Positions 1 through 9,562 of a DNA stretch of 64,000 nucleotides are shown piece by piece. Numbering within the stretch: the stretch's first letter is position 1; each line of letters begins with the position of its first letter. The notes beneath the pieces are model-generated. The model worked only from the letters and a program-made list of their open reading frames with translations, was not told where the DNA came from and did not search any database. Position numbers and translations under genes: made by a program. Source of the DNA: Sarcina sp. DSM 11001 (GTDB lineage Bacteria > Bacillota > Clostridia > Lachnospirales > Lachnospiraceae); NCBI RefSeq assembly GCF_900101015.1, contig NZ_FNFZ01000003.1:1-64000 (forward strand), given 5' to 3'.

Positions 1-45
1 TGTTAACTTCCAGTAATTTTTAACCCTCAATCTTAAACAGCTGCG

Positions 46-279
46 TCAGTCTTCGTTCGGATTCGAATCTCCAACAAGGAACGCCATGATCTCTTCGTAT
101 GACTTTGCGCTCTCCTCGATCGCTTTAAGTAGCTCCTGTTTCTGAAGTTCGAGTTTTTTCTTCTGGAGTTTATTGAGTTCCTCCACAGCTGCATCGTATT
201 TATCCTTCGCCTGGAACACCGCAGCCTTAGCTTTCTCAATCTTCTCGTCGAGCGGGATGGTCCTTCTTGTCCTTGCCAT
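46..279 (-). CDS. Small coiled-coil accessory protein of the IS element
   Basis: This 77-residue, highly charged protein is inside the IS, 43 bases downstream of the transposase stop and on the same strand. An AAGGAGG site 8 bases before the ATG supports the start. The middle of the protein (about residues 11-60) is an uninterrupted Lys/Glu/Gln-rich heptad-like helix, so it probably forms a coiled coil. No catalytic motif is visible. Because it lies within the inverted repeats it travels with the IS and may bind DNA or help the transposase, but that role is inferred from position only. Confidence 0.6.
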   Translation of the reverse strand: MARTRRTIPLDEKIEKAKAAVFQAKDKYDAAVEELNKLQKKKLELQKQELLKAIEESAKSYEEIMAFLVGDSNPNED

Positions 280-322
280 GGTGTGATCCTCCTTAAACGG
301 ATGCTGCGTCAGAAACGGCTTT

Positions 323-2038
323 CTATTCAGCTGCTTCCTGCTCGATACGGACCAGTTCGGCGCTGAGCTCTTTCGCTTTGAGTTTGATGTCCTGGGCAGT
401 CATTCCGAATGCTTTTAATATTGCCTTTTGTGTCGCAGTGACTGCATGGTCAAGACGGTATTCGTTGTCAGGGCTCTTTATCATTTCGATCTTTTCCAGT
501 TCCCTCAGCGCTGCCGGGACCGTCATGAAGTTAAGCTTTTTGTCGTTCCTGATCATCTCTTCCTTCAGACGGTTGTAAATCTGGTTCCTGATGATGAGAG
601 CTACGAACTCGATGAAAACCTTTGTGTCAACTGATTCACTGCCATATACGCGTTCCGCCCTGTCCCCGAGATAGGATTTATCACCGCGGAAGAGTTTTTC
701 CGAGCTGTCCCTGCCCTTGTAGAGCGTCAGCGCATCTTCTGCCGACATCTTGTCAGAGGTAATGATGACAAAATAACCGCAGAGCATGATCTCCTGGTCA
801 ATGACATCTATTCGTTCTCTTGCGCAGCTGAAGGCTTCATCGTCTTTGCCTTCATGAAAATAGATCAGGTCAAAGTATTTTGCGTATTTTCCGGTCGGCC
901 GGACCTGAAGGCCCTGCCAGGACTTCAGCTGTTTCGCCATCTGGTCGATGTCCTGTTCCAGTTTTGCCCGCTCCGCCGCGTGTTTTCCTTCACTGTAAAA
1001 AATATGGAAGTACCGCTTCTTCTCATCTGAAGGATACAACTGACGCCTTACTGTTGTCCCGTTTACCCTGAATGCCCGGATGCTGGTCGCGCGGCTCTGC
1101 TCAAATGTCCCATGGACTTCCAGGATGAGTTCCCTGACGAGTTTCTTCATCCCTTTGACCATGATGACGAAATCATAGCCTTTGCTGTCCATGAAGTGGA
1201 TATTCCCCTTGCTGAAATATCCACGATCCAGGATAAAACCGATATGTCTGTAGCCGTAGCCTTCCGCTTTCTCCAGCATAAACTGGAGTTGTGATATGTC
1301 CACGATGCTGCCCGGATAGGCTTCATAAAAGAGGGGTTCCCTGTTGTCCCGGTCATAAGCGACCGAGTAATTAAATACAGGCTTGTCAGACCCCTCTTTG
1401 GAATGACCGGTCTCGGCCAGGTCGATCTCGCCTGCCTGGCAGACCTTGTTCGTGGAATCATAGGAAATATAGATCTTCTCCCGGTGGTCTCTTTTTGCGT
1501 TCCATTCATTCAGGAATGCGATGCGCTGGTCATCTGTTTCCTTCCCCAGGAAATCAGATATCTTCGAATCGCTGTAGACCTTCATCTCCTCAGTCATGAG
1601 CGGATGGTTATACGCATAAGACGGGTAATACTGTGCAGCATTCCCCTCCGTCATGATGGAATACACTGCCAGGTCCATGAACAGCCCGGCGTCCTTTCCG
1701 ATGATCTTTGCGATCATACGGTCAAGAAAGTATTCACTGATCACTTTCCGGATCACGAAGTAGGCTCCGACATGCAGGCAGCTGCTGCGCTCAGGGCCTT
1801 CCGCCTCGTCTGGAAGTAACACCTCCGGAAAAAAACGGAGAAAGTTTGTATTCGGCGCCATCATTCCCGGGCGGTCATCAATGGCCTTTCCGATACAAAC
1901 CCGCTTTGGCTTGTTATATTTCTTTTTGGCATCGTATATCCGCCCGGTCTCATAGTAAATATACGGAGTGTTCCTGATCCTCTTGACGGACAGTTTTCCA
2001 GTTCCCACTGGCATCGGAACGGTGAGATTAAGGTACAT
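323..2038 (-). CDS. IS1634 family DDE transposase
   Basis: A 571-residue transposase of the IS4/IS1634 superfamily that would cut and rejoin the ends of the surrounding IS. Visible features fit an RNase H-like DDE fold: a first Asp in SYDSTNKVCQ (about residue 194), a second in the LDRGYFSKGN segment (about 267-276), and the C-terminal YKGRDSSEKLF segment (about 442-452), which matches the Y-R-E-K signature of the superfamily. Length is normal for the family and there is no frameshift, so the copy looks intact and potentially active. It is transcribed leftwards together with the small accessory ORF. Confidence 0.9.
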   Translation of the reverse strand: MYLNLTVPMPVGTGKLSVKRIRNTPYIYYETGRIYDAKKKYNKPKRVCIGKAIDDRPGMMAPNTNFLRFFPEVLLPDEAEGPERSSCLHVGAYFVIRKVISEYFLDRMIAKIIGKDAGLFMDLAVYSIMTEGNAAQYYPSYAYNHPLMTEEMKVYSDSKISDFLGKETDDQRIAFLNEWNAKRDHREKIYISYDSTNKVCQAGEIDLAETGHSKEGSDKPVFNYSVAYDRDNREPLFYEAYPGSIVDISQLQFMLEKAEGYGYRHIGFILDRGYFSKGNIHFMDSKGYDFVIMVKGMKKLVRELILEVHGTFEQSRATSIRAFRVNGTTVRRQLYPSDEKKRYFHIFYSEGKHAAERAKLEQDIDQMAKQLKSWQGLQVRPTGKYAKYFDLIYFHEGKDDEAFSCARERIDVIDQEIMLCGYFVIITSDKMSAEDALTLYKGRDSSEKLFRGDKSYLGDRAERVYGSESVDTKVFIEFVALIIRNQIYNRLKEEMIRNDKKLNFMTVPAALRELEKIEMIKSPDNEYRLDHAVTATQKAILKAFGMTAQDIKLKAKELSAELVRIEQEAAE

Positions 2039-2199
2039 ATAGCCCCTCCTTATTGAGGGTTAATTATCCCTTAATCATTATCCCATATTCAGTCTGTTTT
2101 TGCAAGAAAAGTCGTTGAAATCCCGCATATTTACTGGCTTTTTTGTTGGAAATGGCACTGCCTCTCAGTTTGAGGGTTAATTATTCTGGAAGTTAACAT

Positions 2200-2890
2200 T
2201 CAAAAATGCTTTCTTAAAAACGAGAGCCTCTTTTTCACGGAATTGATCACGATCCGGGTATCAAGGGCCATATCATAACCGTGAAAGGTACCTTTCGTGT
2301 CATTCCATTCCACCTTTGCGCCTGCCTTTTCCAGTCTTTGTCCGTACAAAATCCCTTCATCGTGAAGGCAGTCAAATTCCGCGGTTTCGATATAGGTATC
2401 GGGAATACTCGAAGGGAGGGCGTTGTGCATCGGGAGCGCCTCTTTTTTGAGATCATCTTTCAGGGCACAGCCCGTTTTGTCTTCAAAAGCTCCCTTATTC
2501 TGATCCCCGAAATAGATATCCCACATCAGGGACATATATGTGGAGTCCCAGAAGGGCGTGTCCGTATATTTTCTCATAGACTGCGTTCCCATGTCCGCAT
2601 CCGTCAGGGGATAGACGAGCATTTGCAGGCAGGGCTTTATTAGCTTTTCTTTCTCGTAGCCGTTACAGACCAGGGCAGCGATAGTCCCGCCCGCACTGTC
2701 TCCTGCAAGTCCTATCCTGTCTGCGTCGATCCCGAGTTCCTCCGCGTGATCCGCCGCGTATTTGTACAGGGATCTGACATCCTCCACCGCAGCCGGATAA
2801 GGATAGTCCGGGGCCAGATGATAATCCGGGAAAAAAACCTTGCATTTTGCCTTTGCGGCATAAATGCAGGCCAGCCTTTTGTGATAAGTC
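2200..2890 (-). pseudogene. 5'-truncated HSL-type alpha/beta hydrolase
   Basis: The reading frame encodes the C-terminal three quarters of a hormone-sensitive-lipase-like esterase. It reads through a conserved DYHLAPDYPYPAA block (near 2790-2835), the nucleophile elbow GDSAGG, an Asp box (EFDCLHDEG) and a C-terminal FHGYD His box, so the catalytic triad is present. The upstream HGGG oxyanion region is missing: in frame, a TAA stop lies just before 2890, with no usable start near a ribosome binding site. A GTG at about 2787 would give 195 residues against about 300 for the family. The break coincides with the end of the neighbouring 164-aa gene, suggesting a deletion junction. The stop codon (2200-2202) lies directly against the IS end. 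Confidence 0.7.
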
Positions 2891-3383
2891 AGGGGCCTTC
2901 CTTAATGACTTCTGTTGTCTCCGGGATCCTGCGGAGGATATAATCCCTTACCATTTCATAGTCCCCGTCCGGAATGAAAACGATTCCCTTCCCGAATTTC
3001 GCCTCCAGCCTGATCTTTTCAGGAGTCAGAACGACCCTCTTCAGTTTATCGTACTCCATGACCCTTGTACTTTTACCTGTCCCGATCCTTATGTATTCGT
3101 CGTTCATCCAGTAGAATTCGTCCCAGGCGCCCAGTTTTTTGAAAATCAGGACAACGCCTGCCGCGACAGCCATAACGCCAAGACACGACAGCAGGGTGAT
3201 CTTCAGCGCCCACGGGTCCATGAACATCGCCATCAGGATAAGCAGGGCGCATATCCCTCCGCATACACCTAAAGTGAGCCTGTAGGAAAACTCGGCAGTA
3301 GAATCGTCAACAGGGCAGCGCCAGCACCAGGTCCCGTCCTCCAGCCGGGTCACTCTATCTTTAAAATCCTTATAATCCAGCAT
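2889..3383 (-). CDS. Two-helix membrane protein with YcxB-like tail (hypothetical)
   Basis: A 164-residue protein with a polar N-terminal segment of about 35 residues, two adjacent hydrophobic helices (about residues 36-56 and 62-82), and a C-terminal beta-rich domain containing a phrase like MEYDKLKRVVLTPEKIRL. This layout resembles YcxB-like or PH-like membrane proteins of Firmicutes, but the match is by eye only. It is followed at once by the truncated hydrolase frame, overlapping it by a few bases, so its 3' end may itself be a rearrangement junction. No function is assigned. Confidence 0.6.
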   Translation of the reverse strand: MLDYKDFKDRVTRLEDGTWCWRCPVDDSTAEFSYRLTLGVCGGICALLILMAMFMDPWALKITLLSCLGVMAVAAGVVLIFKKLGAWDEFYWMNDEYIRIGTGKSTRVMEYDKLKRVVLTPEKIRLEAKFGKGIVFIPDGDYEMVRDYILRRIPETTEVIKEGP

Positions 3384-3492
3384 CCGATCACCTCCATCCG
3401 GGAAAAGCTTCCAGTGTGCCGTCTCACTAGGAAAAGTATCCCCGTTTTTGCTTAAGTTGGCAACTGTTTTTCAAGTACGAGCCGGCATTAAA

Positions 3493-3534
3493 AAGCCCTG
3501 TGCTATGGAAACGGGGTTCCATTGCACAGGGCTT
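3493..3534 (-). terminator. Intrinsic terminator of the lactose operon
   Basis: The arms AAGCCCTGTGC and GCACAGGGCTT form a long hairpin that is followed, on the minus strand, by a T-rich run. It lies about 100 bases past the stop of the sugar transporter, which is the last gene of the lacZ-transporter unit. Confidence 0.8.
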
Positions 3535-3638
3535 CATGGTGGTCTGCTGTATTTGAGTCCTCAGAGGGGCCTGCGGTGAAGCTCAATACTATTGTCACTC
3601 AATCTCATTGTCACACAAACAAATCGTCCTTTTCAGGA

Positions 3639-5021
3639 TCATTGAGCCAGCTTGCTCCTCAGGTCTTCGTTCGCTTTCTCTACGTTGAGCCTGGTCAGGA
3701 TCAGCGTGATCAGAAGGTTGAAGCACATGGGCATCCACAGATACATTATATGCAGCATGCTCATCGTGGAGGCGGACTGGACAGCAGCGCCGCCCACATA
3801 GCCGCTGAAGGCTAAAAGCCAGCCTGCCAGCGCGGTTCCGATCCCGCCGCCCAGCTTCGTGCCCAGGGATGTGCAGGAATACATGGTTCCATCGACACGC
3901 TTTCCGTGCGTCAGGTAGGTGTATTCCGAACAGGTCGCGATCAAGGCGTTCATGTCGCCCTGAAGCGGGCTCATACCCAGCGCCGCGATGGCGGTACAGA
4001 CCAGCATCAGCGGTACAGAGCCCATATATCCGGCGATGACCACGCCCAGACGGCCGAGCGTGCCGATGATATAGCCCGTCAGGTTCAGCCTGTACATCCC
4101 GCCGAACTTCATCACCAGGGTCGGTGTGAACAAAAGACCGATGATCATCGGTATATTGATGAACCATGAGAATACACCAAGCAGGTTGGCATTTTTGAGG
4201 ACATAGGTCATATAGTAAATGCCCATGTTCAGTGTTGCGGAATAGATCTGCATCAGGATATAGGAAGCGCAGATCATCAGATAGTACTTGTTATTGATCA
4301 GAAGCTTAAAAGCATCCGCCAGGGAATATTTCTCTTCCTCTCCCTCTGCGAGTTTGACTTCCTCTCCCTCCGCCAGTTCTTCCGGAGAAAGCTCCCTGAC
4401 AGACATAACGGACAGGGTGTTGGAGATCACACCTACGATCGCGTAGATGATCGCCACGGTCCGCCATGCCGCCGCGCCGCCTCCGAAATAAGCGACCAGG
4501 CCGACCGTAATAGTCTGGATCAGCATGCTGGTGCCGAAGGCGAACATGAAGCGGATGGAACCCATCTGCACACGTTCATTATTATTTTTTGTGATCAGGG
4601 CGGTCAGGGCAGAATAGGCGATGTTGTTGGCTGTATAAAAGCCCGCATTCAGCAGAGTATAGGCGATGAAGAACCATGCATACTGCGCCGTAGCGCTGAT
4701 ATCCGCAGGAATGCAGAAGATCGCCACGAGGCAGACCGCGCAGCCGAAATACCCGTAAAGCATCCAGGGCCGCGCCTTACCCATCTTTGTATTGGTCTTG
4801 TCGATCATGGATCCGAAGAAAATATCGCTGACGCCGTCAAAGAGCTTGGACACTGCGATCAGCGTACCGACGATACCCGCGTTCATGCCCACGGTATCTG
4901 TCAGGAAAATCATGACAAAAGCGGACAGCAGTGCATACACCACGTTGCCGGCGATGTCGCCGGATCCGTAGCCGATCTTGTTAGCCCATGTCAAATACGT
5001 TTTTTCTTTGTTGTCTTTCAC
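3639..5021 (-). CDS. GPH-family sugar:cation symporter
   Basis: A 460-residue polytopic membrane protein of the glycoside-pentoside-hexuronide (GPH) branch of the major facilitator superfamily, which imports galactosides or related sugars with Na+ or H+. The N-terminal KIGYGSGDIAGN segment and the following conserved FLTDTVGMNAG and FDGVSDIFFGSMIDKT motifs are typical. About twelve hydrophobic segments are visible and there is no C-terminal IIA domain of the LacS type. The start is a GTG preceded by GGGGAGG. It lies 42 bases downstream of the beta-galactosidase gene, so lactose or another beta-galactoside is the likely substrate. Confidence 0.85.
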   Translation of the reverse strand: MKDNKEKTYLTWANKIGYGSGDIAGNVVYALLSAFVMIFLTDTVGMNAGIVGTLIAVSKLFDGVSDIFFGSMIDKTNTKMGKARPWMLYGYFGCAVCLVAIFCIPADISATAQYAWFFIAYTLLNAGFYTANNIAYSALTALITKNNNERVQMGSIRFMFAFGTSMLIQTITVGLVAYFGGGAAAWRTVAIIYAIVGVISNTLSVMSVRELSPEELAEGEEVKLAEGEEEKYSLADAFKLLINNKYYLMICASYILMQIYSATLNMGIYYMTYVLKNANLLGVFSWFINIPMIIGLLFTPTLVMKFGGMYRLNLTGYIIGTLGRLGVVIAGYMGSVPLMLVCTAIAALGMSPLQGDMNALIATCSEYTYLTHGKRVDGTMYSCTSLGTKLGGGIGTALAGWLLAFSGYVGGAAVQSASTMSMLHIMYLWMPMCFNLLITLILTRLNVEKANEDLRSKLAQ

Positions 5022-5063
5022 GTGATACCTCCCCTTAATACAATCTATCTTTGGTACGACGCG

Positions 5064-8000
5064 TCAAATCTCCTCCGGCTTCAGCATAAAGGAGAAGCGG
5101 AATGTATCGGCGGAGACTCTGTATTTCGGCAAAAGCTCCGGACCGCAGCTGTACGATCCGATGCCTGCCATCCGGTGGTCGATGCACAGAACCGTGCTGC
5201 CGCAGGGCTCCAGTTCGTAATTGTGCCGTTTTTCTTCCAGTTCCTCCTGCGTGTAGACCGATGCGTTGAAGGAGAACGTGCTGTCCGGATCAGTGTCCGC
5301 AGAGGCTGCCGTCAGGCACAGGCCTTTTCCCTTTACCGTCACGAAGTCACAGTCATAGTGACTCCCGCTCTCCTGTGGCCGGATATAGTCCTCCTGCATC
5401 GAAGCCGCAGTCCCCTTAAAGATTCCGTGATGTCCGGCATGGTGTTTGTCGATGTAGGTCTCCATCGGGCCCATGCCGAAATAGCGGATCTTCTTCATGC
5501 TCCCGCTCAGGAAAAGACGCAGCCCGATCCTGGGCAGGTCTGCGTACTCCGGATCCTTGTCCGCCTGAACATCCAGGAGGATCCTTCCGTCAGCGAAAAC
5601 AGTGACTTTATTGTTCATCCTCAGGACCGGCTGGTTTGACATGGAGGCCACAGACTGACGGATCGAGATTTCCACTGCTTCCGGCGCTTCGCTCCCGTCT
5701 GCTTCCCGCCCCGCCGCCGCGTCAGCCGGCTTCGCCGTTTTCCAGGTCACTTCATAAGCCCTCGTCCCTGTGTGATCCAGGCGCTCCAGCTTCCATAAAT
5801 CCACGCCCGGGACATCGTTGTCGGTCGGCGCGCGCCAGAGATTGAAATCGATCGGGCGGTCAAGAAGCTCCCGGTCATGAACCCTGAGAGAAGTAAACAG
5901 ACCGGAAAGGGTATCCAACTGATAGGTGAAGCCATCGCCCTCAATGGTCAAAAACCGGTCTGTTTCCGTAACCACGGGGACAGCCGCTCCTGCCTGCCGG
6001 CTTTGAGGTCCTGTCTGCGTGCTTTCAGCTCCTGCCTGCATTTTGCCGGCATCCTGCCGTATCCTGTCCGTACCCGCCAGAAGTCCTGCCGCCTTCAGCG
6101 CCCTCGGTTCCGCAGTGGGGATCCGGATCTCGTCAAAACCAAGCTCATGCCCTGCCGGAAGTCCGAAGGTCTCTTTTTTCAAAACATAGGTGACCGTCAA
6201 AAAACATCTGCCCTTGTCCGGTACTGTAAAAGCCAGCGGAATCTCCGCGCAGGCATGAGGCGCTATGGAAGGGATCGCCAGCGGTCCCTCCGCGATCTGT
6301 GATCCGTCCAGGGTCAGGGTCCACGCGGCGCTGATCTTTTCGGCGGGATCCGTAAAGTCCATGTGGTTTTCCACAGTGAGTATCTGTCTGCCGGCATCAT
6401 AGGCGGCACGCAGGGGTCTGTGGACGTTCTTGTACTCCAGAAGACCTGTGTGCGGTGTCCTGTCCGGATAGACCAGGCCGTCCAGGCAGAAATTCCCGTC
6501 GTGCTGCAGCTCACCGTGATCCCCGCCGTACCAGTACATGGCCTTCCCGTTCTCCGTCGTACCCTTATAGACCGCGTGGTCACACCACTCCCAGACAAAC
6601 CCACCGCAGAGCGCCGGATACTGCTCGGTCAGATCCAGATACTCCTTAAAGTCCCCGGGGCCGTTGCCCATCGAATGGCAGTATTCCACCAGAAGCAGAG
6701 GGATGTCCGGATCATTGTCCAGATAGTCCGTGACCTCGTTGAAGCCGGGATACATGCGCCCGTAGAGGTCAATATTCGAGACATCAAACTCCCGGACAGG
6801 ACTCACATAAAAAGCACTCTCATAATGGGTCAGTCTTGTCGGGTCGTTTTCTTTGGTCCAGCGCAGAGCTTCCTCAAAGGTGCGGCCGTAACCGCACTCG
6901 TTGCCCATGGACCATACCAGAATGGAAGGACGGTTCCGGTTCCGGATGACCATGGACCGGATCCTGTCCAGCGTAGGCTCGACGAAATCCGGGTTGTCCG
7001 CGATCCGGAAATGGGCCTTGCGCATCCGCTCCGTGTAATCCTCTTCCCCGAAGGTGAGGGGTCCCGTCCCATGGCTCTCATTATCGGCCTCGTCGATGAC
7101 ATAGAGGCCCAGCTCATCACAGAGCTGATAAAACCAGGGTGAATTGGGATAGTGACTGGCCCTGACCGCATTGAAGTTGTTGGCCTTGATCATGCGCAGA
7201 TCTTTCAGAGCCTGATCCAGGCTGCACACTGCGCCAGTCAGGGGATCCGACTCGTGGCGGTTGACGCCGCGGAAGGTAATGGGCGCCCCGTTCAGGGTCA
7301 GGACGAGGTCTTTGACCTCGACTTTTCGAAAGCCTACCTTCTCGGTAATGACTTCCTTTCTGGTATCAATGACCAGGGTATACAGAACCGGATCCTCAGC
7401 ATTCCAGAGAAGCGGCCGGTCTACCTCAATGGTGACGCACTCTGTGGGGACACCGTTCGCCTCGTCCCGGTTCCCCTCCCTGCCCGGCCGTATGGTATCC
7501 TGATATAGTATTCCTGATCCGTCGGGACTGATCAGGGTCAGGCTGACCGGAACGGGTTTCCGGCTGAAGGTAAAGCGGATATTCAGATCAGCGCGCATAT
7601 AATCATCAGACAGATCTGTTTCGATAACATAGTCCTCGATCCTGTCCGCCGGCCTGTGCAGGAGATAGACGTCCCGGAAAATGCCGGAGAAGCGGAACTT
7701 ATCCTGATCCTCCAGATAGCTTCCGTCGCACCACTTCAGGACCAGGACCGCCAGCAGGTTGTCTCCCTCCTGAATGAGCTCTGTCACGTCGAACTCTGAA
7801 GTGTGATGGGCGATCTGGCTGTAGCCCACATAGGTCCCGTTCAGCCAGACATAGAAACAGGAATCCACTCCCTCGAAATTCAGGAAGGCGCAAGGGGCTT
7901 TGGGATCTCTGTGCCATTCAAAATGGTGAAGGTATGCCCCACATGGATTGTCCTGGGGGACATAGGGAGGATCAAAAGGAAAAGGATAGCGGATATTGGT

Positions 8001-8291
8001 GTACTGCGGGCTGTCATATCCCCGCATCTGCCAGCAGAACGGCACCATTTCCTTTTTCCACCAATTGCCGGGCTCATAGTCCAGCAGATAAAAATGATCC
8101 TGCAGATCATGAATGCTCGGATACCAGGCGAAGCGCCATTCGCACCCGCTCAGCATCTGCAGACGATCCGAACTCTCCCTGTGCCAGGCCAGCCTGTCTC
8201 CACGAGTGGACGAAGGAACATAATAAGCCCTGTCCGGCATGGTATTCTGGTGAAGTACAGAGAGGTCCTCATAGAGTCTCGGTACGATCAA
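5064..8291 (-). CDS. lacZ: GH2 beta-galactosidase (LacZ type)
   Basis: A 1075-residue glycoside hydrolase family 2 enzyme that hydrolyses terminal beta-galactosides, probably in the cytoplasm because no signal peptide is seen. Domain order is sugar-binding (about 40-210), immunoglobulin-like, TIM barrel (about 330-620), then the C-terminal beta-sandwich domains. Diagnostic motifs are GVNRHESDPLTG, the acid/base WSMGNECGYG and the nucleophile segment VEYCHSMGNG. A Gln/Ala/Gly-rich linker near residues 745-785 is low in complexity and unusual. The start is a TTG preceded by AAAGGAGG. It forms a unit with the downstream symporter and diverges from an AraC regulator, which probably controls it. 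Confidence 0.95.
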   Translation of the reverse strand: MIVPRLYEDLSVLHQNTMPDRAYYVPSSTRGDRLAWHRESSDRLQMLSGCEWRFAWYPSIHDLQDHFYLLDYEPGNWWKKEMVPFCWQMRGYDSPQYTNIRYPFPFDPPYVPQDNPCGAYLHHFEWHRDPKAPCAFLNFEGVDSCFYVWLNGTYVGYSQIAHHTSEFDVTELIQEGDNLLAVLVLKWCDGSYLEDQDKFRFSGIFRDVYLLHRPADRIEDYVIETDLSDDYMRADLNIRFTFSRKPVPVSLTLISPDGSGILYQDTIRPGREGNRDEANGVPTECVTIEVDRPLLWNAEDPVLYTLVIDTRKEVITEKVGFRKVEVKDLVLTLNGAPITFRGVNRHESDPLTGAVCSLDQALKDLRMIKANNFNAVRASHYPNSPWFYQLCDELGLYVIDEADNESHGTGPLTFGEEDYTERMRKAHFRIADNPDFVEPTLDRIRSMVIRNRNRPSILVWSMGNECGYGRTFEEALRWTKENDPTRLTHYESAFYVSPVREFDVSNIDLYGRMYPGFNEVTDYLDNDPDIPLLLVEYCHSMGNGPGDFKEYLDLTEQYPALCGGFVWEWCDHAVYKGTTENGKAMYWYGGDHGELQHDGNFCLDGLVYPDRTPHTGLLEYKNVHRPLRAAYDAGRQILTVENHMDFTDPAEKISAAWTLTLDGSQIAEGPLAIPSIAPHACAEIPLAFTVPDKGRCFLTVTYVLKKETFGLPAGHELGFDEIRIPTAEPRALKAAGLLAGTDRIRQDAGKMQAGAESTQTGPQSRQAGAAVPVVTETDRFLTIEGDGFTYQLDTLSGLFTSLRVHDRELLDRPIDFNLWRAPTDNDVPGVDLWKLERLDHTGTRAYEVTWKTAKPADAAAGREADGSEAPEAVEISIRQSVASMSNQPVLRMNNKVTVFADGRILLDVQADKDPEYADLPRIGLRLFLSGSMKKIRYFGMGPMETYIDKHHAGHHGIFKGTAASMQEDYIRPQESGSHYDCDFVTVKGKGLCLTAASADTDPDSTFSFNASVYTQEELEEKRHNYELEPCGSTVLCIDHRMAGIGSYSCGPELLPKYRVSADTFRFSFMLKPEEI

Positions 8292-8469
8292 GATTGGAAC
8301 CTCCTTTCACGTTTTTTTGCCAGTTTCCTAATGAAAGCATATCGAAAAAGGAGTCCAAACCATATGAACGATTCGATACAAAACCTGCACTATAAGATAA
8401 AGAAAGAAGTAAGTGTGGAAATAGTAAGGGAAAATTTAATAGAATGTAGATATCCCGAAATAGGAGGTC
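8292..8469. promoter_or_regulatory. Divergent lacZ / araC-type intergenic region
   Basis: This AT-rich 178-base gap separates lacZ (minus) from the AraC-family gene (plus) and must hold both promoters and the regulator's binding site. Two similar stretches, ATCGAAAAAGGAG and TTCGATACAAAACC, lie about 30 bases apart and could be half-sites, but I would not assign them firmly. Confidence 0.5.
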
Positions 8470-8478
8470 ATGACACTT

Positions 8479-9360
8479 ATGTATGTGAATTCCGGCTATC
8501 TGTTTCATTCCAGAGTGCCGTTTAAAGAAAAGAAAAAGCCTCTGCGGATCCTGAGTGCAGGTACCTATCAGCTGTACACCAGACCGCTGCTCCCTACCTG
8601 GAGGCCAAAAGGCAGGGTCGACTGGCAGATCATTTATATTGCAGCCGGAGAGGGGCATTTCTTCTTCGATGGGAAGGAAGTCATCGTACCCGCCGGCAAC
8701 ATGGTGCTGTATCAGCCAAAGCAGCAGCAGAAATACCACTATCTGGGCAAAGACAGGACTCAGGTGTGGTTTGTCCACTTTACAGGGCGGGAAGTCCGCA
8801 GCATTCTGAGGCACTCTGAGATTCCCCTGGACGGCTACATCCTTCACACGGGCATCTCCCGCGAATATGAGGATCTGTTCAGAAGGATGCGGGACGAACT
8901 TGTAAAGTGCTCGTGGGGTTACGAGGAGATGCTGGTCTGCCTCTTCCGCGAACTGCTGCTGACCATACACCGGCGGATGACGGAGAGCATCCCGCGGATC
9001 TCCGGCTTCATCCAGGATGAGATGACCCGCGCCAGATATTACTTCGAGGAGCATTATAATGAAGATATCAGCATAGAGCAGTACGCTGCTTCACGCAGCA
9101 TGTCCACGAGCTGGTTCAGCAGGAGCTTTCGAAGCGCCACGGGCACATCACCCATGCAGTATATCCTTCAGATCCGGATCCGGAACGCCCAGACGCTTCT
9201 GGAGACCACGGATGATTCGATCAGCAACATAGCGTCGATTGTCGGGTATGACAATCCCTTGTATTTCAGCCGCCTTTTCAGCCGGGCGAAGGGCGTCTCT
9301 CCCACCGGTTACAGAAAAATCTACCGGGAGAAATTCCTGACGGAGATCGATAACGGCTGA
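8479..9360 (+). CDS. AraC-family transcriptional regulator of the lactose genes
   Basis: A regulator of about 293 residues with an N-terminal cupin-like sensing domain (roughly 20-130) and a C-terminal double helix-turn-helix AraC domain. The latter is recognised by YFEEHYNEDISIEQYAA, then SWFSRSFRSATGTSPMQYI and IGYDNPLYFSRLFSRAKGVSPTGYR-like segments near the end. Two ATGs are possible. The first (8470) is only two bases from AGGAGG, so the second (8479, 11 bases away) is preferred. It is divergent from lacZ, the usual arrangement for a sugar-responsive activator of the adjacent operon. Confidence 0.85.
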   Translation: MYVNSGYLFHSRVPFKEKKKPLRILSAGTYQLYTRPLLPTWRPKGRVDWQIIYIAAGEGHFFFDGKEVIVPAGNMVLYQPKQQQKYHYLGKDRTQVWFVHFTGREVRSILRHSEIPLDGYILHTGISREYEDLFRRMRDELVKCSWGYEEMLVCLFRELLLTIHRRMTESIPRISGFIQDEMTRARYYFEEHYNEDISIEQYAASRSMSTSWFSRSFRSATGTSPMQYILQIRIRNAQTLLETTDDSISNIASIVGYDNPLYFSRLFSRAKGVSPTGYRKIYREKFLTEIDNG

Positions 9361-9389
9361 CAGGCCCGGCCTGCAGACAGCAAACGAAG

Positions 9390-9508
9390 CTATACCCGCC
9401 CTGCAGAAATAACAGGGTAGGTATAGTATCCCGCGCAGCCGTGAGCAAAAAATTATGCTGCTTAAGGAAAAGCCAAAAAGCTCTTTCGATAAGCAGCATA
9501 ACTATACC
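9390..9508. terminator. Bidirectional hairpin region with mutually exclusive stems
   Basis: This lies between the converging AraC and ABC-transporter genes. CTATACC (9390-9396) can pair with GGTATAG (9420-9426), continuing CCCTG/CAGGG. The same GGTATAG can instead pair with CTATACC at 9502-9508, outside a 12-bp perfect stem TTATGCTGCTTA / TAAGCAGCATAA (9453-9464 and 9490-9501). A similar CCCTG..CAGGGT..GTATAG segment recurs near 14702-14727. It is probably a shared 3' terminator. Confidence 0.5.
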
Positions 9509-9562
9509 AATCACCGCAGAATGTATTATGAAGGTATTGTTTTCCGGAATATCTCCGGTCTT

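Larger units (their letters stand above)
1..2198 (-). mobile_element. IS1634-type insertion sequence
   Basis: The element is bounded by inverted repeats of about 29 bp. The left end begins TGTTAACTTCCAG at base 1 and reaches TTAACCCTCAA by base 30. The right end, 2170-2198, is its near-exact reverse complement. It carries a transposase gene (323-2038) and a small second ORF (46-279). A further copy of the inner repeat (TTGAGGGTTAATTA, about 2054-2067) lies just upstream of the transposase start and could be a second binding site or an operator. The window starts at the first base of the repeat, so the target duplication cannot be checked. The right end lies one base from the stop codon of the neighbouring hydrolase remnant. 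Confidence 0.9.

Noticed and set aside
8269-9054. 261-codon open frame opposite the AraC-family gene
   Set aside because: The AraC frame has both expected domains and a ribosome binding site. The opposite frame has neither.
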